A DNA stretch of 64,000 nt from Pelobates cultripes (GCA_933207985.1 OW240921.1:118688796-118752795), one strand, 5' to 3'; shown: positions 23,184-34,330, counted from the stretch's first letter. A program made the numbers and translations. Notes: generated from the letters alone by a model not told the origin.

Positions 23184-23478
23184 TTAAAGGGGAAATTCTC
23201 TAGAATTCACAACTGTTGAATAAAACATTAAAAACCATCTATAATTTCTGTTAACCTTTTTTTATGTTTTGTAATGATATTACAATCTGCTTCGGTGCCC
23301 TGGCACATTGCATCGGAGGACGAGCAGAAACATTCATAGCAGGATGCCAAAATGCCACCTTCGCTATATCATCATTGAGGGATGGGCAGTAGGCTACCAG
23401 AGGCCCAGCATCTTCGATAAACAGAAAATAAACCATTTAACAGTGATGCGGTACTCAGTGCCTACAGTGTCCCTTTAA
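23184..23478. mobile_element. T2-like MITE, about 295 bp
   Basis: The left end is TTAAAGGGGAAATTC (TTAA at 23184). The right end, inverted, is TTAAAGGGACACTGTAGG (TTAA at 23475-23478). Both fit TTAAAGGRR termini with TTAA target sites. The interior differs from the element at 12348, so this is another subfamily or a diverged copy. It is non-coding. Confidence 0.6.
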
Positions 23479-24249
23479 TGCGTTCCTACCCAAGGAAAAT
23501 GTGCAGATGTTACATTTAGTTTTGCAATTAAGTGCGATACAAACTTAAATGTAGTTCACAAAGACTCACTTAAGATCCTGACAAGGAATATTGTAACAAT
23601 ATCTAAAACATTTTATGCCTCGCCAGTGTTTTTGTAAAGTGTAAAAAAATTATGAAAAACTGAAATTTGTCTTTATATTTTTGCTACAACATGCATCTAT
23701 GTATCTCTCATTAAAATAACAATGAGACTTTTTTTTTTTTTTTAAACAAAACCAATTATTGGTAAGTAAGGGGATTAAACCTTTGGAGTGCAAAGAAGTG
23801 GGGAAACCATAAATGTTAAATATTATGTATTAATATTCTGTGTCTTCACCACTATATTCCTTTTCTCAATGTCAGGAATCCCCTAAGGTTGCATGCAGAG
23901 TGCGACTCTGGGCTAATGATCAGAATTAAATCTGAAAAACTTGAAAAACAAGTGTCTAATTTGACACAGACACAAATGAGCGTTACGCCTGAAAGTCTTT
24001 TCTGTTTGTTGTTTGTTAGACCCCTTGTTATTGTTCTTCTGCCACTCTGGAAAGGTCTTACCAAAACGGTTTATTATAGAATCAACACAAATATATGTAG
24101 TTATGAAACACACATCACACATACAACAAATTGCAAAACAAAATAATAAAAAAATATGGTTTGTTCATCATTGCTGTACAGAGGTACATGTGAAAATAAT
24201 ATAATATAATATAAATAACATAATTTGCAAAGATCATCAAAGGTGATGT
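23479..24249. other. No gene recognised
   Basis: AT-rich. A TTTTTTTTTT run lies near 23730 and an ATAAT repeat near 24200. Short frames on both strands overlap and show no domain. Confidence 0.4.
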
Positions 24250-24675
24250 CGCTTCTGGGGTTCTAGGGCAGCAGGCAAAGGTGAGTTTAATTTACCTGAA
24301 CCTGCCCATCATGAGTGCCCCCATCTTCTTCCAGTGGGTCCTCTTCTGCTCCTGGCGCATCAGCGCCATCAGCCGACATCACTGCTATACTCTCGCGCAT
24401 GAGCAGGAGTACAGCACTGAGGACTATGGAGGATCCCGCTTGACCCTCCACAATTAAAGCCTATTTCCTGCACATGTCTCTGGTGACTGCTGGGTGATTG
24501 ACTATTCTTGATCTTTCCACCCAGTGTCTTGAAATGCCAGACATAGGAAATACACAGAGACAAAGTAGTCCCTAATTTGTCTTGTGTTTTTGGATAAAAA
24601 TAGAAGATGAAAAAGAAAGACAGAGTAGGAAAGAGGAAGAGCAAAGAAAGTACTGCGTGACAGTGCAGCTTTAAA
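24250..24675 (-). mobile_element. T2-like MITE fragment (minus), probable
   Basis: The right edge, read on the minus strand, is TTAAAGCTGCACTGTCACG (TTAA 24671-24674), like the edge at 8905. The inside holds a GC-rich part with 'GGCAAAGGTGAGTTTAATTT' near 24275, reminiscent of GGTAAGTTTAACC in the complete MITE. The left terminus was not found. Confidence 0.4.
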
Positions 24676-24889
24676 GGTGGGAGATATTTAGATTTGTGAG
24701 CAATGTGTTCTCTAGTCATGTGTCCGAAGATGTCCAAAGAGACTCTATGACATCAGCAATCTGTGATGTCATCTGCCCATTGAATTATGTCAGAATAATT
24801 CCTCCCCAAGGCAAACACTGACTGAGTGCCATCTCCTTCTGCTAATGTTAACATTTCACTAAGTCAGTAAGGTCATTCACTAAGGTAAT

Positions 24890-25562
24890 TATTATGTTAT
24901 TATTTATATAGCGCCAACAAATCCTGCAGCGCTTTACAGTGGGTGGACGACCAAACATGTATATGTAACCAGGCAAGTTGGACACACAGGAACAGAGAGA
25001 TTGAGGCCCTGCTCAGTGAGTTTACATGCTAGAGGGAGTGGGGCATAGTGACAGTAACAGAGGGATTGAGGGCCCTGCTCAGTGAGTTTACATGTTAGAG
25101 GGAGTGGGGTATAGTGACACAGTAACAGAGGGATTGAGGGCCTGCTCAGTGAGTTTACATGTTAGAGGGAGTGGGGTATAGTGACACAGTAACAGAGGGG
25201 TTGAGGGCCCTGCTCAATGAGCTTACATGTTAGAGGGAGTGGGGTAAAATGACACAAAAAGGTAAGGATAGTATTAGACTAGTGACAGTTGCAAGAGAGG
25301 AATCAGTCGGGAGCTATTAACAGTTTAACGATTTTTTGAAGGAATGGAGACTTGGTGAGCATCTAACAGAGGAGGGAAGTGAGTTCCACAGGAACGGTGC
25401 AGCCCTCGAGAAATCTTGAAGGCGAGCATCAGAGGTGGGATTACGGACAGAAGATAGACGTAAGTCTTCAGCAGATCGTAAGGGCCTAGACGGGACATAC
25501 TTGTGTAAAAGGGAGGATAGATAGATGGGGGCAGCATTATGTAGAGATTTGAACGCAAGAAC
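24890..25562 (-). mobile_element. L2-like LINE, 3' end (minus) with private tandem amplification
   Basis: On the minus strand, C-terminal coding remnants ('SRGLHRSCGTHFPPLLDA', 'MSRLGPYDLLKTYVYLLS') give way to a 3' untranslated region and the 'CTGTAAAGCGCTGCAGGA'/'GGCGCTATATAAATAATAAC' tail. The same end is seen at 50057-50765. Within the untranslated region a 65-68 bp segment starting AACAGAGGGATTGAGG is repeated four times (24991, 25056, 25124, 25191). The copy at 50.1 kb has it once. Confidence 0.75.
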
Positions 25563-25669
25563 CAGAATGTGAACTCAGAGGCAAAAATAAAACAATGCTG
25601 AATCTGTCTAGTTTAGCTTTAATGGACTCAAATTTTAAATCCACTTTAAATTTCAGACAATTGATATTT

Positions 25670-25826
25670 ACAGGATTATTCAATTAAACATACATTGTCA
25701 GGAATTCAAAGGAATTGAGTCATTTAGGCCACAATAGCAGAACGGAAATTGTAGTAATCTATTTTGGCCTACATTTAAAATTCCCTTTGAATTCCTGGTA
25801 ATTCAGAGTTTTGTGAATAACCCTGT
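25670..25826. mobile_element. Palindromic MITE of the 'ATTCACTAAA' family, well-preserved copy
   Basis: The left arm starts ACAGGATTATTCAATTAAAC. The right arm, inverted, starts ACAGGGTTATTCACAAAACT. They stay alignable through CAGGAATTCAAAGG to TTTAGGCCACAATAG / TGTAGGCCAAAATAG, so the arms are about 68 bp around a small centre. It is non-coding and resembles a foldback or mariner-type MITE. The target duplication is unclear (TA or TT). Confidence 0.65.
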
Positions 25827-26788
25827 TTATCAGATAAACCCCACGATACGCAATATGAATTGCACGGATTTGGAATCCGAACCGGAACATTGCTGTCACT
25901 TTTCTAGAACCTGCAATCTTCCGGTAACATTTCCCATCGCTGCCCATAAAGCCATAGAATGAACATGTTGGCGGTTCGCTGTCTGCAAAACGCAGTCTCT
26001 TCGCTATGACATATGTTGGACATCAAAGATTCTTTTAATTAAGAGAAGATTTCATTTGGCATTTGGACTATCAAAGACAGCATCCGCATTTGATGAAGTT
26101 GTTATAATTCTTGCTCCTTTCTACCACAACATGTTAATTTCAAATGGTTCCAAACATAAGCGGCTGATTTTAGTGACATTCAGTGACTTTGATTCTCACA
26201 GATATAATGGTAGAGATCAGACGATGGCATTTTGATGAGATGCTTAATCCCAGATTTACCAGCAGCTGTACACATTCTACGCAGCTTCGATGTGTAAACA
26301 TGGCATCGGCGCTGGCCACAAAATGCGCATTGTTACTGTAAATCGATTTACACTTTAGTAGTCATTAGTATTAGACCTTTCAAAGGTCGCCATGTGTTTT
26401 CCATTAATGTCTTCCATGCAAATAGATCAAGCAATTTAGGTGCTAAGAAAGCTTCGAAAATGCAGGTTTTCAAAGCATTTTAAGCATTTTGGTAATACCA
26501 AAGGGTTAAAAGCCAAATGGGTTCAATGAATGCTTTGCCGGTTCATTTTATCGCATTTCTGAGCCCATGACGTAAAACTGACACTCCCAGGCTGTGTACG
26601 ACATCCAATTGGCCCTAATGTCAGCCAAACTATCTTTAAATATAAATATTTAGGATACAAGAGGGTTTTCTGTGACCTGTTAGCTCATCAACAACAAACA
26701 CGGATAGAGTTCAATTGTTGTTGTGTTTCTAGGAATATCTGCATTTTTTTGTTTTTGGTGGGGGGGTGTTTGAAATGGTAGTTTGTGG
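25827..26788. other. No gene recognised
   Basis: Unique AT-rich sequence with no coding or repeat structure that I can support. Confidence 0.4.
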
Positions 26789-27318
26789 CTATTGATGGGG
26801 ATATGAGTTTGGTACATTGATAAGAACAGGAATAGGTATGTTAACAGGGATATGTGTAGGGTATATTAACAGGGATAGGTGTAGGGTATATTGACAGGGA
26901 TAGGTGTAGGGTATATTGACAGGGATAGGTGCAGGGTATATTGACAGGGATAGGTGCAGGGTATATTGATAGGTGTAGGGTATCAGGGATAGGATATATT
27001 GATAGGGATAGGAGTGGGGTATATTGACAGGGATAGAAGTGGGGTATATTGACCTGGATAGGAGTGGGGTATATTGACAGGGATAGGAGTGGGGTATATT
27101 GACAGGGATATGAGTGGGGTATATTGACAGAGATCGGTGTAACGTATATTGACAGAGATAGGTGTAGGGTATCAGGGATAGGAGTGAGGTATATTGATAG
27201 GGATATGTGTGGGGTATATTGACAGGCATAGGAGTGGGGTATATTGACAGGGATATGAGTGCGGTATATTGACCTGGATAGGAGTGGGGATTATTGACAG
27301 GAATAAGAGTGGGGTATA
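26789..27318. repeat. 25 bp minisatellite, about 21 units
   Basis: The unit is close to GACAGGGATAGGAGTGGGGT + ATATT, with GGTGTAGGG and GGTGCAGGG variants. A 180-codon minus-strand frame crosses it (repeats of PVNIPHSY type), which is a by-product of the array. Confidence 0.93.
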
Positions 27319-27762
27319 ATGGGCACATCATGCTATAAATCTATACTGCCACCATGTGCCACGTTACTCCTGTTTTCTCAGCATATAATGGGCACATCAT
27401 GCTTTAGATCTATACTGCCACCATGTGCCATCTCCCTCCTGTGTCTTCAGCATACAATGGGCACATCATGCTATAGATCTACACTGCTATCACGTGCCAC
27501 GTCCCTCTTGTATCCGCAACATACAATGAACATGTCAAGCTATAGATCTACACTGCCACTATATGCCACGTCCCTACAGAGACTACAGTGTACCCTAGAA
27601 AAGTGTTCCTGTGAACTTTTCTACCACGCGCTATGTTCCCCTTGCGTTCCCAACATGCCCAGAGCATGCCTTGTAATAGATCCTCATTACCAGCGTGTGC
27701 CATTACCTGTGACCCTGACGTGCCCTGGAAATGCCATGTTAGAGGGTGCTATGAAAGTGTAG
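27319..27762 (+). repeat. 69 bp tandem repeat, about six units, in one open frame
   Basis: Units start at 27319, 27388, 27457 and 27526 (69 bp each), with two more diverged ones. Each begins ATGGGCACATCATGCTATAG or a variant. Because 69 is a multiple of three, a 147-codon frame runs through six 23-residue repeats (MGTSCYKSILPPCATLLLFS-like). No signal peptide, known fold or flanking gene structure supports translation. I treat it as a minisatellite. Confidence 0.8.
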
Positions 27763-28271
27763 GAGGCTAAGGGTTAATTTTTAGAATGTGGCGTGTCCTG
27801 GTTTCTGACCCTGAATTTGCAGAGCAATAAAACTGACAGACAGCAGTTTAATAAAAATTGATTTAGTATAGAATCCGAGGATTTTCATTCATATTTCTGC
27901 CTTCTCATCTTAAAAATTAATCAGTTCTTAAAATATCCTTCTTAATGCATCGGCCTAGTCTGAGAACATAGAATTTGCACTGAAAAGGACAGTTAAACAT
28001 ATCCCTGCTGAGAAAGCATCCGGGCTCTGAGGAGGAGAACCGCAAGCTACAACTGTCCGTGGTCTATTCCTCTTAGCAGTCTTTGCCAAAATATACTGCT
28101 TTATTTATAATTAACTTGAACCCCTAAGCAATCAATATTTATCACATAATATAAGGGTCCCAGCCTGCTTTCCAAACAAATAATAATTGGCCTCAATTTC
28201 ACACACTTTACATTCATCGTATGCAGTGCTCTGTGCAACATAGAATCCTGTAACAGCGCTCCCTGTAGGTA
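27763..28271. other. No gene recognised
   Basis: Unique sequence up to the 3' end of the CR1-like LINE. Nothing is supportable. Confidence 0.4.
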
Positions 28272-28367
28272 GGACTGGGTAAACATAGGAACATAGATGG
28301 CAGATGTGATGGCAGATAAGAACCATTCGGCCCATCTAGTCTGCCCAATTTTCTAAAATACTTTTTA

Positions 28368-28792
28368 ATCATTTGTCTCTTATATCTAAGATAGCCTTAT
28401 GTCTATCCCACACATGCTTAACCCCTTAAGGACCAAACTTCTGGAATAAAAGGGAATCATGACATGTCACACATGTCATGTGTCCTTAAGGGGTTAAACT
28501 CCTTCACTGTATTAACCTCTACTACTTCAGCTGGAAGGCTATTCCATACATCCACTACCCTCTCAGTAAAGTAATACTTCCTGATATTATTTTTAAACCT
28601 TTGCCGCTCTAATTGAAGACTATGTCCTCTTGTTGTGGTAGTTTTTCTTCTTTTAAATATAGTCTCCTCTTTTACTTTGTTTATTCCCTTTATGTATTTA
28701 AATGTTTCTATCATATCCCCCATGCCTCGTCTTTCCTCCAAGCTATACATGTTAAGATCCTTTAATCTTTCCTGGTAATGTTTATCCTGCAA
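28368..28792 (-). pseudogene. CR1-like LINE ORF2 C-terminus, interrupted by MITE
   Basis: Residues such as 'QERLKDLNMYSLEERRGMGD', 'MIETFKYIKGINKV' and 'YYFTERVVDVWNSLPAEVV' match the conserved C-terminal domain of CR1 ORF2. The frame meets a TTAA MITE in the codons 'EVNTVKEFN'. Past the MITE the original frame resumes as 'KHVWDRHKAILDIRDK' and stops near 28368. Removing the MITE and one TTAA would join the two parts, which shows the MITE came later. Confidence 0.85.
28422..28493. mobile_element. 72 bp TTAA MITE (piggyBac-like ends) nested in LINE
   Basis: Flanked by TTAA at 28418-28421 and 28494-28497. The ends are CCCCTTAAGGAC and GTCCTTAAGGGG, perfect 12 bp inverted repeats. The centre has ACATGTCACACATGTCATGT. 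TTAA target sites with CCC...GGG ends are typical of piggyBac-type MITEs, though Kolobok also uses TTAA. It has no coding capacity. Confidence 0.85.
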
Positions 28793-28878
28793 TCCATGAA
28801 CCAGTTTAGTAGCCCTTCTCTGAACTCTCTCTATAAAGTATCAATATCCTTCTGAAGATACAGTCTCCAGTACTGTGT

Positions 28879-29685
28879 TCAATACTCCAAGTGAGGTCTC
28901 ACCAGTGTTCTGTACAATGGCATGAGCACTTCCTTCTTTCTACTGCTAATACCGCTCCCTATACAACAAAGCATTCTGCTAGCATTTCCTGCTGCTCTAT
29001 TACATTGTCTGCCTAACTTTAAGTCATCAGAAATAATCACCCCTAAATCCCTTTCCTCAGATGTTGAGGTTAGGACTCTATCAACTATTCTGTACTCTGC
29101 CCTTGGGTTTTTACGTCCCAGATGCATTATCTTGCACTTATCCACATTAAATGTCAGTTGCCACAACTCTGACCATTTTTCTAGTTTACCTAAATCATTT
29201 GCCATTTGGGTTATCCCTCCTGGAACATCAACCCTGTTACATATCTTAGTATCAACAGCAAAAAGACATACCTTACCATCAAGACCTTCTGCAATATCAC
29301 TAATAAAAATATTAAAGAGAATAGGTCCAAGTACAGATCCCTGAGGTACCCCACTGGTGACAAGCCCAAGCTTTGAATATATTCCATTAACTACAACCCT
29401 CTGTTGCCTGTCACTCAGCCACTGCCTTACCCATTCAACAATATTGGAATCCAAACTTAAAGATTGCAGTTTATTGATAAGCCTTCTATGTGCAACAGTG
29501 TCAAAAGCCTTACTGAAATCTAGGTAAGCAATGTCTACTGCACCACCCTGATCTATAATTTTAGTTACCCAATCAAAAAAATCAATAAGATTAGTTTGGC
29601 ATGATCTCCCTGAAGTAAACCCATGTTGTCTCTGATCTTGAAATCCATGTGTTTTTAGATGTTCAACAATCCTATCCTTTAACAT
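28879..29685 (-). pseudogene. CR1-like LINE reverse transcriptase core (268-codon frame)
   Basis: Non-LTR reverse transcriptase, which in active elements copies its own RNA at a nicked genomic target. Visible motifs: 'HGFTSGRSCQTNLIDFF' (residues 21-37), motif A 'YLDFSKAFDTV' with its aspartate (D56), motif B 'SGVPQGSVLGPILF' (111-124), motif C 'LFAVDTKICN' (141-150), and 'NVDKCKIMHLG' (180-190). Motif C should read FADD. The first catalytic aspartate is valine here, so the enzyme would be dead even if expressed. The frame starts at an internal methionine and not at the true ORF2 start. It ends at a frameshift after 'LVRPHLEY', and the continuation is at 28792. Confidence 0.88.
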
Positions 29686-31097
29686 GGATCACTTTCCCCA
29701 TTACTGAAGTAAGGCTTACTGGCCTATAGTTGCCCGACTCCTCCCTACTACCTTTCTTGTGAATGGGCACAACATTCGCTAACTTCCAATCTTCTGGGAC
29801 TACTCCTGTTAACTATGATTGGTTAAATAAATCTGTTAATGGTTTTGCTAGTACACCACTAAGCTCTTTTAATAACTTTGGGTGTATTCCATCAGGTCCC
29901 ATTGAATTATTTGTCTTTACTTTTGATAGTTGAAATAGAACCTCTTTCACGTGTAATAAATGATTTATTTGTCCTTTTTCCTAACTTAGGTCCCTTTCCT
30001 TCATTTTCCTCTGTAAATACTGAACAAAAATATTAATTGAGGCAGTCAGTTAGACCTTTATTCTCATCTACATACCTTCCTTATTTTGTTTTTAATCTAA
30101 CTAATCCTTGTTTTACTTTCCTTTTCTCATTTATGTATCTAAAAAATGTTTTGTCCCCTTTTCTTACTGACTGTGCTATTTTATCTTCTGTGTGAGATTT
30201 GGAAGCTCTTATAACTTGCTTAGCCTCTTTCTGCCCAATCTTATAGAGCATTCTGTCTTCCTCACTCTGGGTTTTTTATAATTACTAAATGCTAACTTTT
30301 AGTTTTTTACTATTTTGGCCACATCTGCGGAGTACCACAGTGTTTCTTGAATTTTATGCTTTTACTGACAAGCCTAATGCAATTTTCAGTTGCCTTCAGC
30401 AGTGCAACTTTTAAATAATCCCATTTCTCTTGGACTCTCTTTAAATTGCTTCAATCTGATAATGACTCCTTTTCAATTTTAGAAAAGTCTGTTTTTTAAA
30501 CTCTAAAACCTTTGTTTTTGTGTGGTGTGACTCAGTCACTGTTCTTATATTAAACTACACTGACTGATGATCACTGGATCCTAAACTTTCACCTACAGTA
30601 ATATCTGATACTAAATCTCCATTTGTTAACACTCATTCTTTGTATTTAAATTAATATTTATTTATATGATATATGATATATTCATTGCCCATTGAGGGTC
30701 ATAGAGATTACCTGTCATGGAGGCAGTGGCGGAACTACCACCAAAGCAGCCGCACCAGGGCCTGCAAGCTCAGGGGGCCCATCAGGTGGCCCATGCACTT
30801 AGTGCCACCCAATGGACATCTTTGATTAGGGTTCCAGTCAGGTGCCATGGCCCTTTAACAGTGTGACAGGGCCCCCTGCTCTGTGTAATGCCTTGGTGCT
30901 GGGAGGAAGTTAGTGCACTTCCTTCCAGCTTACCATCGAGCTGCCGCATGGGGCAGAAGGGATCACCAGAGAGGAGAGAGACTAAGCCAGAGCAGGGATA
31001 GCAGACTCCCATCACACTCAACCAGATGTCACTGGACCCCAGGGAAGCCACACACCTATACTAGAAAGGTATGGAAGCAGGGGGATGGCTAAAAAAA

Positions 31098-31700
31098 GAC
31101 AATGTGATCTTTGTGTGTTGTTATCTGTGTATATGTGTTAGCTCTGTGTGTATATTGTATTATTTATTTATTTATAAAATATTTTACCAGGAAGGATACA
31201 TTGAGATTTCTCTCGTTTTCAAGTATGTACCGGGTCCACAAATGTACATATGTGTATGTTATTTGTGTGTCTATATGTGTATGTCTATGTATGTCTGTGT
31301 TACCTGTGTACTTGTATGTGTATCTGTATGTGTTATTTGTGTGTCTGTGTATCTATCTGTGTGTCTGTATGTGTATCTGTGTGTCAATGTGTGCTCCTGT
31401 GTATCTGCATGTGTGTCTCTGTTTGTATTATTATGAGTGTCATTGTGTGTATCTGCATGTCTGTGTCTGCATGTTTGTTAGTGTTTGTGTCTGTATGTGT
31501 ATCAATGTGTGCATCTGTGTGTCTGTGTACCTGTATGTGTGTCTGTGTATCTGGATATGTCAGTGTGTGTCTTTATGTGTATCAGTGTGTCTGGCAGTGT
31601 ATATGTATATTTTTTCCCAGCATTTAAACTCCAACACTACACACACACACACACACACACACCCCTGCATTCACACACACACCCCTCTACATTCAAAGTT
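31098..31700 (+). repeat. Imperfect TGTGTATCTG repeat and CA microsatellite
   Basis: From 31098 to about 31610 there are irregular TGTGT/ATCTGTATG repeats, then CA runs at 31638-31661 and 31671-31682. The resulting cysteine/valine-rich frames of up to 202 codons are low-complexity by-products. Confidence 0.9.
31155..31236 (+). repeat. Interspersed-repeat tail, copy 2
   Basis: 'TTTTACCAGGAAGGATACAT' and 'TCTCTCGTTTTCAAGTATGT' after a TTTA run. Same module as 3061-3150. Likely the 3' end of a LINE/SINE embedded in the hAT-like block. Confidence 0.5.
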
Positions 31701-31945
31701 GAACACTTCACACGGGTAAACTACTGTTTTCAAATGGCAATGGTACATAAAAACGCACTGCAAAATATTACACACAAATACACCTCTACATTCACACACA
31801 TACTACATACAAAAGCATGTTTACATTAAAAAATACAAACACTGCTCACTGCTAAGTTCAACCCTGCATGGATGGGCAAATGGTAGATCTACCTATTGTC
31901 CATCTTTGCAAAGGGGGGCCCAAAATAATTCTTGCACCAGGGTGT

Positions 31946-32335
31946 GGCGGAACAGACCTCACCACGTGTTCTTGGAGGGGGCTGCTTGCCCGCCTCCTAC
32001 CTTCTGACTATGGCCCTGAGATATATGGCATTTGAAAACACTGTTTGTGCCCTGTGCCAAAACTGGAGATTGTGCACAAATATGACTATTGTCCATATTG
32101 TTTATGATTCCCTTCGTTTGTTGCACTGTTCCCCATGTTTCATCTGTTGGTTCGGCTGGATAGACTACCAGACAAACTGTGGAGTTACTGGGTGGCCACC
32201 ATTCATGTATCAGAGGCACATGGTGAGAACAATGGATGAAGCACATGGTGAGAACAATGGATGGCGGCCATTTTAACTCACTCCATTAACTCACAATGGA
32301 TGGCAGCCATTTTGACATCGTTCAGTAGTTTTAAA
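31946..32335. repeat. Unclassified repeat-like block
   Basis: Includes a direct duplication GCACATGGTGAGAACAATGG at about 32216 and 32240 and two 'CAATGGATGG-GGCCATTTT' copies near 32258 and 32293. Frames on both strands lack known domains. It may be part of an LTR or DNA transposon, but no borders are visible. Confidence 0.3.
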
Positions 32336-34007
32336 AAAACTAATAATTAAAATTATGTTCACTATTATTCCCACAGCTCTATCTATGTGAGTTACAACAG
32401 CCTAGCCCTAGCTCATACAGTCAGTGTAGGTCCAGGATTAGGGTTAAGGAACGTTAATGTTACAATGCTGTGGATTGTAAATTAGTCACTTTTTAAGATT
32501 TATAACACATGAGGTGATAATGAACAGTTCTCTAATGTTACACAAACAACATTTTTAAAATTATTAGCAAAAGTACATTTGCTACGGTTTTACATGATTT
32601 GGAGAAGTATATACTTGTGGAGCAGTGTGATGCAAGGCAGATTGTATTTTATTTTGAGGATATTCTTATAGCAGGAAAAATATACTTATTTTAGGATATA
32701 TTTAAATTTCTGTTCTTTGTCATTGTAAGCTTGTTATATTGTTAAATACTGTGTGCAAAGTAGAGAATGATCATTAAATAGACGGATTAAGACATGCGAG
32801 GGCTGTAGCATTAACCTGAAGATTAGGGCCAGAATTGTTTGATTTTTAGTTTAGTTCCTTAAATTTTGATCAGACTTTAAGTATGCAAACTGCTCCTTCC
32901 TTAGAGATGGGGGAGAGTTTGGATGAAAAAGTACGATTCGGTAATCTTTAATGTAGCGTTAGATGGTTATTTTCACAGCTTGGAGTGTTTTACAGTCTGG
33001 ACCTTGGGGGGTCTGGGAGATGCCAGAACAATGGATCCCCGCAAGGATGTGAGCATTTAAGGCCCAACGCAGAATCCAGGCTTAATCCGACCTGTGCTGT
33101 TCTGCTACTCTATTCATTATGGAGTTTTGAATGCCAGAGAAAGCTTTTATTTAGCTGCTTGTAAAGCTGTATAGAACCTAATGCTGCAGACGCTGCAGTC
33201 TGTTATCAAAATGATTAAATTAAGAAAAAGGAACAAGGTGTTCAGAGAGATGGATGGTGGTTGGATTGTTAACCCTGTGTGTCATAGTTAAAGTGTGTTT
33301 ATTGTGCTGATGGTGACGTGAACATTCTGAAATCATGTGGCTGACATACCTGCCTTCAGGTAGATATACAATCTATACGATGCTCCAGTGACGAACCATC
33401 AGCAAATGTACTGATTAAAAGGTATAATTACCGGCTTGCTGGTGCTTCCTCCACTCTGCATGCTCTATGGGCTTAGCCACTCCATGGTATATGTCAGCCA
33501 CATCCCACAATTCCCAGAATTAATGGTGTGCAGCAATGCCCAGGAATGTAAAGTTATATAAAATGCTACGTTTCTTTACATTTATATAATTGCTAGTGAT
33601 CTGAAAATGGATGGATACATTGTATTCTCTGTAAGGTGGTACTGAACCAGCTAAGTAATGGCTGATACGCTTTCATGGTAATCCACTAAAATGTGAATTA
33701 TCAAAAATTCAAAGAGCAGTCACATTGTAGTCGAATACAGACACATTGAAAACAAACAGAATTTTCCCAGATTGGTTACTTTCACTTTAAATTCTCTCTG
33801 ATTTTCCAACAATAAATGACTTCAGGACAAATCAAAACACCAGAAAACTTCATAATGAATGATTCCGGTGAACTTTTCCATTTGCACAAATTTACTTAAT
33901 ACATAAATTATTAGTGAGAAGAAAATGAGGTGAATAAAAATGAGTACTAGATGCTGTGCCGTCCCAGAACCTGTTATTGGTTGTAAATCATAAACATGAG
34001 CTCAAGG
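32336..34007. other. Unique sequence, no gene recognised
   Basis: AT-rich, without long frames. About 32990-33250 is repeat-free and moderately GC-balanced, and could be conserved non-coding DNA, but nothing in the sequence proves it. Confidence 0.3.
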
Positions 34008-34330
34008 AACACTATAGTGTCGGTAATACAAACATGTTTTCCTGACACTATAGTTCTAATTACAATATTTAGAATCTCTGGTCCCCCTGCCCAGCAACGT
34101 AAAAGGTGATTTTTCAAACCTTTTTTCCAACATTGCACTGGTCTTGTCGCGACTGGTCACGCCTCTGCTCTGCCACCTTGGCTGAGATTATCAAACTTGA
34201 TGATCTCAACCAATCCAATGCTTTCCCATAGGAAAGCATTAAGAGACTATTGCACAAGTATAATCCCCTTTTAATTCAATAGGAGGAGAATTTTGGTTGT
34301 CTGTCAAATCTCTAGGCATCTACAAGAGGC
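34008..34330 (-). mobile_element. T2-like MITE, diverged (minus)
   Basis: The left edge 'CAAGGAACACTATAGTGTCG' followed by 'AACATGTTTTCCTGACACTA' matches the inverted right end of the element at 12348 (ACTATAGTGCCAGGAAAACA...). Further in come a CCAATCCAATGCTTTCCCAT box and AGGAAAGCATTA. The TTAA at the border is mutated (TCAA). Confidence 0.6.

Larger units (their letters stand above)
28272..30640 (-). mobile_element. CR1-like LINE, 5'-truncated and degenerate
   Basis: Reading the minus strand, the element starts inside the endonuclease ('GESLGSSDHQSV', about 30590), continues through the linker with stops and shifts, then 'NNSMGPDGIHPKLLKEL' and 'PIHKKGSREESGNYRPVS' (RT motifs 0-1, about 29900-29700), the RT palm (29685-28879), the C-terminal region (28792-28368) and a 3' untranslated region with 'AACCATTCGGCCCATCTAGT' (plus-strand letters). 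The similarity in order and motifs to bird and turtle CR1 is strong. Many stops and at least three frameshifts make it inactive. A 72 bp MITE is nested in its last codons. Confidence 0.88.
30724..31945 (+). mobile_element. hAT-like non-autonomous element with internal TG tracts (probable)
   Basis: The left end CAGTGGCGGAACTACC resembles hAT terminal repeats (CAGTGGCGTAACT type, see 52563). Next to each end are GGGCCC-containing blocks, 'GCACCAGGGCCTG' on the left and 'TTCTTGCACCAGGG' near 31932. The final right terminus and an 8 bp duplication are not seen, so the end may be replaced by another repeat. The interior holds a repeat tail and long TG/CA tracts. No transposase is present. Confidence 0.4.

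Noticed and set aside
27319..27762. Secreted repeat protein of 147 residues
   Set aside because: Six 69 bp tandem units explain the open frame. There is no splice, promoter or domain support. Kept only as a repeat and a finding.
31071..31829. Cysteine-rich frames of 114-202 codons
   Set aside because: Low-complexity products of TGTGTATCTG and CA tracts in several frames at once.
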